Below the pieces are notes generated by a model that made no database searches, had not been told where the DNA came from, and worked only from the letters and a program-made list of their open reading frames with translations. This document shows, piece by piece, positions 56,586-64,000 of a stretch of DNA of 64,000 bases (the stretch's first letter is position 1; every line of letters begins with the position of its first letter). Both the position numbers and the translations under genes were made by a program. The DNA is from an uncultured Planctomycetota bacterium (GTDB lineage Bacteria > Planctomycetota > Planctomycetia > Gemmatales > HRBIN36): assembly GCA_937944855.1 (NCBI GenBank), contig CALFAY010000032.1, positions 121,633 to 185,632 of the forward strand. Direction: 5' to 3'.

Positions 56586-56924
56586 TTAAGAAGTCCCGCT
56601 TGCGTGTTTCGCCGCTTCTTCACCAGCCGGGCAATTGGGGGAACCTGGGACGGCCGCATCAGGTGCGAGAGCCGCCTCAATCCGATCCCAGACATCAGAC
56701 CTTCGCCAAGCGTCATAATAATGCCGAACCGTGGAACGGTTGGGAAAGCAGCTCGGTAAACCACGCCAGCCGCAGCCGTGGGCGAGCAGATAGCGAATCG
56801 CGTTGACGACCTCCCGTAAATCGACCCTTCGTCTGCGTCCGCCCTTGCCTGGCAGAGGGAGGAGCGGCTCGATGGCCGCCCACTGCGCGTCGGTCAGATC
56901 CCTGGGAAGGGCGTTTGGTTTCAT
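56586..56924 (-). mobile_element. IS5-type transposase, N-terminal (DUF4096) fragment
   Basis: 112 codons. The DUF4096 domain is clear: LPRDLTDAQWAAIEPLLPLPGKGGRRR, VDLREVVNAIRYLLAHGCGWRGLP and a late DVWDRIEAAL. The C-terminal DDE catalytic part is absent: after about residue 86 the frame is random and stops. Just upstream a 9-bp inverted repeat GAGCGAACT/AGTTCGCTC (56940-56973) could be an element end or transcript structure. Remnant only. Confidence 0.75.
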
Positions 56925-56939
56925 CTATCCTTTGAGTGA

Positions 56940-56973
56940 GAGCGAACTCCAGTACGCTGAGTCTAGTTCGCTC
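56940..56973. repeat. 9-bp inverted repeat near IS5 remnant
   Basis: GAGCGAACT (56940-56948) and AGTTCGCTC (56965-56973) are perfect inverted copies with a 16-base spacer, 16 bases upstream of the IS5-type start. Either part of the element's end or a hairpin in its leader. Confidence 0.55.
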
Positions 56974-57128
56974 AAGGGGGAGATACTAACAGACTCTTTT
57001 CCCCAGTCCCCAGCCTGCAAAAATCAACCCCCTGTCAACCAATCACCTTCAGCCTTACCGCGAACCTTTTTGTTGCACTTGACGCGAACGAGGGCAAAAT
57101 ACGGACAGATTGGAGAGGAGCTACCCCT

Positions 57129-59104
57129 ATGCCCCGGGTGATTCTGAATTGGGTCGGCAAAACGGTGGCCGATCAGTATCTCGTGGAGGCAGAACTTGGT
57201 GAAGGAGGGATGGGTACGGTTGACCGGGCGTTTGACCAACGCCGTCAGCACCACGTCGCGCTCAAGACACCGCGGATCGCCCTGCTCCAAGATCCAGCAT
57301 TTTTCAAGCGGTTCCAGAGGGAGACAAAGGCGCTCGTCCAGATTCGGCACGCGCATTTGGTGCCGGTCTTGGACGTGGGTGAGCACACTCACATTCCATT
57401 CCTCGTGATGAAGTACCTGCCGGGGGGCAGCCTTCGCCAGCGTCTCGAGAAACGACCTCCTGCCGGACCCCGAAACCTGTTTCCTTGGTGAGGCCAAGTT
57501 GCTTCCGCACTAAACTTCCTTCATGCACAGAACCTGAGCTCTTGGGCGGTGTACCCCCTGCTGTCGCTCAGGCCGTGGCTCGAGCAATGGCTCGCAACCC
57601 TTCCCAGCGGTTCGCCAGCTGCTCCCAGTTTGCCAGCGCAGTCCGCGACGGGTATGCTGCCTTGATGCAACAAAGCAACCCTGTCCCCACCCTCCAACCT
57701 CCTGCCCCTCCCGAGCAGGCGCAGAACCCGACGAGGTCCAATAGTACCTTACCCGCTGCAAAAACCCCTCCTCCCCTTCCGTCTCCAAAAGAGCCGCCAA
57801 AAACCCCTTTACTCAACCAACCCTTAGCGCCCACAGCCCCAATCCGAACTGTGCCTACCCCTCCGGCACAACCCAGCGGCACAGCTATAAGCTCCCGCCC
57901 AGCGGATCACCCACCTCAACAGCGCACAAGAAGGGTTAGGAGTCAACCGGACCAACCTGCCTTCAACATTACCGCTTCTGACGTAACCTATTCCTTTTTA
58001 GGCCGTCGCAAAAGGAAACCCTTAAAGCCTCTGCTTTACGCAGTCGGGGGGATTCTTGCGGCGGCTACGGTTTTACTCATTGCTGGCTTGGTAATCCGCT
58101 TTCTTCTCCCCGATTTATTTGAAGCCATCTCACCTCAAGTGATCTTCACTAATACTCCTCCGCAAAAGACTCTCCTCGAAGGCCACGATGAAGGCCTAAC
58201 CAGCGTTGCTGTCCCTGCCGATCGAAGGTACATCATCTCCGGGAGCCTGGATGGTACTATTCGCATCTGGGATTTCCTTACAGGTAAACAGATCCCTAAA
58301 ATAGCAGATCGCCAAGGCTGGGTGATGCATGCCGCTGTCACGCCGGATTGCAAATATGTCTTGGCCTCCGGTTATGAGCAATGGAATGTAGATGATCGCT
58401 TATACAAGCCAAAGGATACTAGTATCGCTCTCTATGACATCCGCACCGGACGCAGGCTTTGGGGTATCACTAACAAGGGCCATTATGCACCACACATCGC
58501 AATCGCACCCGAGGGTTCATATTTTTTTGCCTCTTGCCTTAAAACACTTGACAATGTGGTGATGCACGATCTCTATACTGGAAAAGAACTTGCCCTGATC
58601 GGCTCAGGAAAGGAGGGTGAACGCCCATTACATAAAGCATGCTTCGCTGTTTAGCGCGACGGCAGGTGTGGAGTGCTTGCCTCTGATACTAAGGTAGATG
58701 TCTGGAATCTGACTAATAACACAATAGAACGTCAATATAGTCTTCGCGATACCGCGCAGGCGGCCGCTATTTCGAGTGACGGTTATTATATAGTCGTGTG
58801 CTCGTCTTCAGACATTCGTGCTTACAGTCTTCGCACTGGCGATACACTATGGCAACGCTTGCTTGGCCATAGCACGTGCACTTTATGTATATCTGTCGAC
58901 GACAGGCATGTCATCTTGGGCCTTCCCGATCCAAGAGTAACATTGTTGGACCTGCGCACGGGAGAATCACTTCATGAGTGGAAGGGCCATAAAGGCGAAG
59001 TAACGAGTGTGACCATTACCGCGGATGGAGAATATGTGATTTCCAGTAGCATGGACACAACCATTCGCTTGTGGTGGACCAAGGACATCAAAAAGAATCA
59101 TTAG
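57129..59104 (+). pseudogene. Ser/Thr kinase-WD40 protein, kinase core deleted and amber in propeller
   Basis: The first frame (57129-57491) is a kinase N-lobe: QYLVEAELGEGGMGTVDRAF, the VALK Lys, FLVMKYLPGGSL. Then it breaks. The second frame (57485-58654) resumes at the end of a kinase domain (VPPAVAQAVARAMARNPSQRF), so HRD, DFG and APE (about 150-200 residues) are gone. A Pro-rich linker, a membrane helix (LLYAVGGILAAATVLLIAGLV) and WD40 blades (SGSLDGTIRIWDFLTGK) follow. TAG at 58652-58654 interrupts CFAV-RDGRCGVLA; the same frame continues through more blades (SSSMDTTIRLWW) to 59104. Visibly more AT-rich than the flanks. Non-functional as a kinase. Confidence 0.85.
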
Positions 59105-59191
59105 CTTGCACTGCGGGCGGGAGACGGTTATCGCAACGATACCAATGTGCCATTACATCCACGACATGATTGAATTGACTGAAGGGCTTAA

Positions 59192-62015
59192 ATGGCTGAG
59201 CAACTCTGGCTGACAGGGCGATCTACTCAATGCCATCTCGTTGTAGACCATCCTTCCGTTTCCGCAAAGCATTGTGAGTTACGCCTGACAGCCGATGGCT
59301 TTGTGCTGAAAGACTTGGCCTCGACTAATGGTGCTTATGTGAACGGAGGTCGCATCACTCCACAGGAAGCTTGCAACGTACGCGTCACGGACACGATCCT
59401 GCTCGCTGGGCTTGTGCCGATGCCTTGGCCCAACATAACAATTCCTGTACGAGTGCTTGAGCCTAATATTGCCGCCGAAAGCCGCGGTCCCAGCCCGGTT
59501 GATCCAGGTATAACTGCTCCTGTCAAGGAGAATGCCGTCCCATTAGCAGATATCCGGCCTAAATCAGAAGCTGCGTCAGATGGAGCTGCCGTGACCTCCC
59601 ATGCAGGTGAAGAGCAGCCGACTGTAGCACCGGTACGCCGGGAACCCCCCCCCCCTTGAGGCTTCCTGCGTTGCTAAGAAAGACCTGCCCACGGCGAAGC
59701 TAACAAACTTCTGTATTCGCATCGGTCGCGCTCCTGATAATGACGTAGTGCTCAACCACGCCACTGTTTCCCGCTACCACGCTCGGTTGGTACAAATCGT
59801 AGGCGGCTGGCATCGTGAGGATCGTGGATCATTCAACGGTACCGCAGTGAACCATGTTTACAATCGCATAAAGGAAGCCACACTGGGACCTGACGACAGT
59901 ATTTATTTTCGAACCTTCCGTGTGCCCGTACGCACATTGCTCTCCGGACAGAAGACACAGGGGGTCACTCTCGCTCACGGCCCAATAACGCTTGGTCGTG
60001 ATCACTCCCAGCTGGTTCCCGACCCTTGGGTCGCTAAAGCCGCGGTAACCCTGCGCCGCCGGGGTAATCACATTGTTCTCGACGCTGCTGCTGTGCGTGG
60101 CGTATTCCTTAATAATGAGGCTGTCAAGAGCCAAGTGGTTTTACGGCTAGGCGACCAACTGTACGTCGGTACAACCTGCTTTCGTGTACATTCCGAGGGA
60201 GAAATTGAGCAATGGAACTATCGAGAGCGCCTTTCCATTGAAGCGCGCGAAGTCGGGGTGGAAGTAAACGGCCAATGGCTAATTCGCAGAATCTCACTTG
60301 CCTTGTTCCCTCGGGAGCTAGTGGCCCTCATGGGACCTAGCGGTGCAGGCAAGACCACCCTCAAGATGTGCCTGTGCGGCTACTTACGACCAAGCGAGGG
60401 CAATGTCTTGTTTAATGGAGAACGTTTATACGATAATTACATGCGGTTTTCTCCCTTTCTGGGCTATGTCCCGCAAGAAGATATCATGCACCGTGAATTG
60501 ACTGTCCGAGAAGCTCTGTACTTCTCGGCCCGTCTTCGTTTGCCGAAGGACTATTCCGAGAAGGAAATTGACGAACGGGTCCACAAGGTTATTGCTACCC
60601 TTGGATTAGAGGATTGCGAAAACGTGGTCATCGGGTCGCCCGAACGCAAGGGCATTAGCGGCGGACAACGCAAGCGAGTGCACGTCGCCATGGAACTACT
60701 CACTAAGCCACTAATACTATTTCTTGATGAACCGATCTCCGGATTGTCGTCCGAAGATGCCCTTCTCGTTATTCAGCTGCTAAGACAATTGGCGGACGAG
60801 GGTAGGATTGTCGTAGTTACCGTACATCAACCCAGGTTAAATATCCTCCGGCTGTTTGACCATCTCATCCTCGTAGCAAAGGACCGCAAGGGTGCCGAAG
60901 CTGGAGAGCTTGTGTATTTTGGTCCTGCTCATCCTGACGCTGCTCAGTTCTTTAAGCCTGGCAAGTGTGCTTCTCCGCACTCAGAGGTCGAGTCATGGCC
61001 TGATGAGATTCTGCGAGGGCTGGCTCACCAGCCGGTTCGCTATTGGACCTATGTTTAGAGTCAGTCGAAATACTATAATGATGTTATTGAAAGCCGAAGG
61101 GCGGAGTCAACTCGTCCGCAGAGTCCCGTTCATAAGCGTTCTGCGCCTTATGACTTGCGAGTGGATAGTCAAGGCTTTTTACAGGCATCGACATTGATCC
61201 GGCGTTGTCTTCAGGTTAAGCGTCGGGACACTTACGGGACAGGAATCCAACTCGCGCAGGCGCCGGTCATAGCGGCACTGATCGTCATGGTCTTTGCGAA
61301 GCAAGCGTCGAGCGAGAACCCGGAAGAGCATTTTCACAGCCCGCCATTAACCATATTTCTGACGGCTCTCGCTGCATTGTGGTGTGGGTGTTCCAATGCC
61401 GCGAGAGAGATCGTGGGCGAATGGCCTATCCTGCACCGGGAATGGATGGTTGGTCTGAAAGTCTGGTCCTATTTTATGTCAAAATATGCCGTCCTCGGAC
61501 TTTTGTGTCTTGTGCAGTGTCTCATTCTTGTGGTCGTTGTTGCTTCTGGGTGCGATTGGCAGGCTCCAATGGCCGGAATGTATGCCTTTACTTTGACCGC
61601 TGCACTTTCAGGCGTAGCTATCGGTCTGTGTATTTCAGCCCTTGCGCGGAGTTCCGAAATGGCAGTCGGGCTCCTGCCGCTGGTTCTCATCCCCATGGTT
61701 GTCCTCGGCGGCGCACTTCTAGCGGTGCATAAAATGCCAACGTTTGGCCGGGTAGCGTCCTGGTTTATGCCGAGCCGATGGGCTTACGAGGGGATGCGTG
61801 GTTCCGAGGCAGAAGCCCTGAAGAAAAAGAACTCACAAACCAAAGACAATACCTCACTTGAGCAAAACAAGTCACTGCCGCACGACATTGCCGAGAAGCA
61901 TTTTCCAAAGGATGATCGACACAGGGCGCTTGTAGGTTGGTTAGTGCTGCTTGTTTTACTCATGCTGCAGCTTGGGTTGTCTTATATACCGGTGCTTTAC
62001 CGGTTGCGGAAATAG
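59192..62015 (+). pseudogene. triple-FHA ABC exporter (FHA-FHA-FHA-ATPase-ABC2 permease), frameshift at C11 and amber
   Basis: FHA1 (59192 on) reads LTGRSTQCHLVVDHPSVSAKHCEL and STNGAYVNG. A Pro-rich linker ends in 11 consecutive Cs (59645-59655), after which the frame is lost; one base fewer restores FCIRIGRAPDNDVVLNHATVSRYH (FHA2). A degenerate FHA3 follows (ITLGRDHSQLV). The ATPase has Walker A GPSGAGKTT, signature ISGGQRKRVHVA and Walker B LILFLDEPISGLSS. TAG at 61056-61058 interrupts RYWTYV-SQSKYYNDV, and the same frame continues to an ABC2 permease with about six membrane helices to 62015. The ABCG-like fused order resembles mycobacterial Rv1747, and a kinase gene precedes it. Confidence 0.85.
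59645..59655 (+). repeat. poly-C tract (11 C) at frameshift
   Basis: GGAA followed by 11 Cs then TTGAGG. The FHA1 frame needs 10 Cs to join FHA2. Such runs are prone to slipped-strand errors in cells and to miscalls in sequencing. Confidence 0.85.
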
Positions 62016-62031
62016 AACTGGAGCCAGCCGT

Positions 62032-62280
62032 CACCACGCGCCGGGCTGCCGCTCGCACTTGAGCGGGCGTAAATGGCTTGGGCAAGTAGCCCGCCGCCCC
62101 CAGCCACAGATCCAGAAACACGACATCCAACCGCGAGCGGTCGAGGGCGTCCAGACACCCCGCCGCTGTCGCGGCCTGCTGCACTCGGGCTCCCTCCGCC
62201 TCCAGGCAAAGACGCATGGATTGCCGGATGGCCGGGTCGTCGTCCACCACCAGCGAACTGAAGACAAAGTCTGAAGTCAT
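62032..62280 (-). pseudogene. response-regulator receiver domain with internal deletion
   Basis: From ATG 62280 the minus strand reads MTSDFVFSSLVVDDDPAIRQS (acidic pocket), LDVVFLDLWLG (phospho-acceptor Asp), then directly AAGYLPKPFTPAQVRAA (conserved Lys of alpha5 side). About 35-40 residues between the Asp and the Lys strands are missing, and no output domain follows; the frame runs out antisense to the permease end. It resembles receivers of NtrC-type regulators. A remnant convergent with the FHA-ABC gene. Confidence 0.75.
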
Positions 62281-62889
62281 TGGCCGATCTTGAACGATCG
62301 CAAAAAAAACCGATCGCCGTTTTGTCGCCGTCAATCCTCTTTATATCACACAACCCTCTCCGAACCGACCACGAGGGACGAGCAGGACCGTCCCGAGCGT
62401 GCGGCCGATACTGGGCCGGGAGACTTCGCTTGCGGGCCGACGAGGGGCCAGGGTTGGGCGACCTGGGAACGCAACCAAAGCGAGCTTTAGCTGCTGTTGA
62501 CCGATCAACCGACTAGCCTGCGACACTGTCAAACCTACGCCAAGGGGCTGATAGCAGACGAGTCATTCCTTAACGACAAGCGGACCAGGTTAATTCAGAG
62601 GAAAGTCGGCAGCACGGATCGGACCGAATGGCCCGTCCGGGGTTGCTGATGGCATGGGCGATGGTGCTGCCGGTCGCTCAGGGCAGTGTGGTGATCAAAA
62701 CGGGTCTCCGCGTCGAGATTCTCGACTCCGAGCCGCGATTGCAGTCCGAGCCGCGACCGCCAGGGAGCGGGTCTTCTGCTCCGCTCCGTTGCCGTCGCGG
62801 CTCCGAAGCCACCGCGAGCAATTCGCCATTCCGAGCCGCGACTGCGAGGGAGCGGTTTCACCGGCGAGCCGAAGGAGTCAACCCTTGGG
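62281..62889. other. 609-base intergenic region with REP-like repeats
   Basis: No supported gene. The right half holds GC-rich repeats in direct and inverted orientation (see 62748-62855). The left half shows nothing recognisable. Confidence 0.55.
62748..62855. repeat. REP-like 23-mer, two direct and one inverted copy
   Basis: GAGCCGCGACCGCCAGGGAGCGG (62748-62770) and GAGCCGCGACTGCGAGGGAGCGG (62833-62855) differ at two bases. An inverted, slightly diverged copy lies at 62781-62803, so the first two can fold into a hairpin. A shorter GAGCCGCGATTGC precedes them at 62729. Confidence 0.7.
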
Positions 62890-63960
62890 TCAATCCAGCA
62901 GGGCGGAGGTGTCGGCGGATTGGCCGTCGCGGAAACCGGCCAACTGTTGCAGGAGATGCCAATCGGGCGGAAAGGTATCCGAGAAGCCGTCCCAGACCGT
63001 GTTGCCGAACCGCACCATCCTCACGGAACCGTCGGCAAAACAAAACTGTACCCCGGCGGAGTGCCAACTGGAGAAGGCAATCGTCAGGGCGTCCCGCCCC
63101 CGTTGTAGACCCAAATAGGTGCCCAACGCTCCGCCAGCCATCCAGCAGATGTCCTTGCTCTCCGGTAGCGATCCCCAGTGATGCCCGCAAGTCTCGCCGT
63201 ATAAAAGGGTGTTGCTGGTCCCGTCCAGAATCGTCAGCTGCGTCAACGTCGTTTGCGACCGGTTGGTATAAACCCCTTCAAAGCGGCTAAAATACGGATG
63301 ATTCCCCGCCCCGCACCCGGCTACGCCCATGTAATTCGTCCGCGCTAGAAACTTGTAATTTGCCGAACGAACATAATCATCCTTCCATGCCGATGTAAAC
63401 GGTCCCGACGTGAAACCCGGTACGATAAAATCCTTGCTGTTGAACACATGCACGCCCAGCAGGGTGCCGCCTGTACCCGGTCCCGTGCCCGGCTGCACCT
63501 GCCAATTCGGAGCACTGGGGCAGCGGAAAACCTTGATCTCGGTCCGGCCCGCCGTGTAATTGTCCGGATGCGAGATTGGCCCCGGCATTTTCCAGAACCA
63601 GGGAATGTCCGTCACCACATGGATGTTAAACTCGATCTGGAGCTGTTTATAAACCGCTTCCTGTTCCAGGTACGGCAACAGCATCGGGAAGTGGCCCACC
63701 CATTGCCCCCGATGCAAATTGCTCGGAAACCGGTCGAACTCGGCCGGGTCGGGTCCGATATAACCCGGCGGCAGTCGCCCCCGGTCGCTGTGGAAATGAT
63801 GCGCGGCGATGCCTAATTGGCGTAGATTATTAGCACACGTCATACGATTGGCCGCTTCGCGCACCTTCTGCACCGCAGGCAAGATCAACGCCATGAGTGC
63901 AGCGATGATGCCGATCACCACCAGCAGTTCGGTCAAGGTAAAGCCTTTACGCGGCGTCAT
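62890..63960 (-). CDS. DUF1559 protein with prepilin-type leader
   Basis: 356 residues. The N-terminus KGFTLTELLVVIGIIAALMALILPAVQKVREAANR is a type IV pilin-like leader: cleavage after Gly, Glu at +5, then a hydrophobic helix. The DUF1559 body follows with CANNLRQLGIAAHHFH, FRCPSAP and a C-terminal HSAGVQFCFADGSVRMVR (H-x-G-G/A...FADGSV motif). This is one of the most expanded planctomycete families; members are probably pseudopilin-like surface proteins processed by a prepilin peptidase such as the one in this window. A strong Shine-Dalgarno AAGGAGG lies 7 bases before the ATG. Confidence 0.93.
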   Translation of the reverse strand: MTPRKGFTLTELLVVIGIIAALMALILPAVQKVREAANRMTCANNLRQLGIAAHHFHSDRGRLPPGYIGPDPAEFDRFPSNLHRGQWVGHFPMLLPYLEQEAVYKQLQIEFNIHVVTDIPWFWKMPGPISHPDNYTAGRTEIKVFRCPSAPNWQVQPGTGPGTGGTLLGVHVFNSKDFIVPGFTSGPFTSAWKDDYVRSANYKFLARTNYMGVAGCGAGNHPYFSRFEGVYTNRSQTTLTQLTILDGTSNTLLYGETCGHHWGSLPESKDICWMAGGALGTYLGLQRGRDALTIAFSSWHSAGVQFCFADGSVRMVRFGNTVWDGFSDTFPPDWHLLQQLAGFRDGQSADTSALLD

Positions 63961-64000
63961 CAGAGGCCTCCTTAACGGGGCTGCGGCTTGGCAGCCTGAG

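Noticed and set aside
37396-61058. Genome-wide recoding of TAG
   Set aside because: Intact genes (EF-G-like, sulfatase, DinB, efp) end in TAG, and the other lesions in the region include frameshifts and deletions, so nonsense mutation is simpler.

Overview
The window is GC-rich, tightly packed bacterial chromosome with many planctomycete signatures: a DUF1559 protein with a prepilin-type leader, a TIGR03000-domain protein, a giant secreted protein opening with an LEDRLVPA-type motif, a PEP-CTERM protein, a secreted sulfatase, DWG-type Ser/Thr kinases with TPR or WD40 tails, FHA membrane proteins, and kdsA (a Kdo/LPS outer membrane). A member of the Planctomycetes, probably Gemmatales/Gemmataceae, is the best inference. 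No tRNA, rRNA or CRISPR was recognised.

Layout. 1-9.3 kb: a 5'-truncated SGNH hydrolase coupled to a TIGR03000 protein, a LigD-type phosphoesterase-domain protein, an unknown protein, a HEAT-repeat protein and a 1.5k-residue VWA/Gly-rich/TPR envelope protein. 9.4-16.2 kb: a co-directional housekeeping block of aroDE fusion, aroK, prepilin peptidase, hisH, hisA and an EF-G-like GTPase, with several stop/start overlaps. 16.3-25.3 kb: sulfatase; a J-protein-rnpA-yidD operon; SDR; ppk1; DinB protein; YifB/ComM ATPase; a small protein. 25.7-37.4 kb: envelope proteins (proline-rich lipoprotein, small membrane protein, 2,106-residue giant protein) and a kinase-TPR protein whose frame is interrupted by TAG 17 codons after its natural start. 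37.7-49.1 kb: MazG-like pyrophosphohydrolase, rimI, PEP-CTERM protein, kdsA, lipoprotein, an enolase-superfamily enzyme coupled to an alpha/beta hydrolase, efp, and two membrane proteins (FHA; zinc ribbon).

49.1-62.3 kb is a gene graveyard, except for an intact sialidase-like protein and perhaps one small basic ORF. In order it holds a Sir2 C-terminal remnant, an ADP-ribosylglycohydrolase with a frameshift and a stop, an IS110 fragment, a CzcCBA/CusCBA-type metal-efflux operon in which all three genes are broken in different ways, an IS5-type fragment, a kinase-WD40 gene lacking its catalytic core and carrying an amber, a triple-FHA/ABC-transporter gene broken at an 11-C tract and by an amber, and a receiver domain with an internal deletion. 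Base composition from about 57.5 to 62 kb is visibly more AT-rich than the flanks, which suggests acquired DNA now decaying. The right edge is an intact DUF1559 gene preceded by REP-like repeats.

The most notable biology is the kinase-WD40 / FHA-ABC pair. Its architecture recalls mycobacterial PknF/Rv1747 (kinase next to an FHA-regulated ABC exporter), but here it is apparently inactivated. I found no convincing wholly new system. The reported novelty lies in lesion patterns, architectures and repeats.
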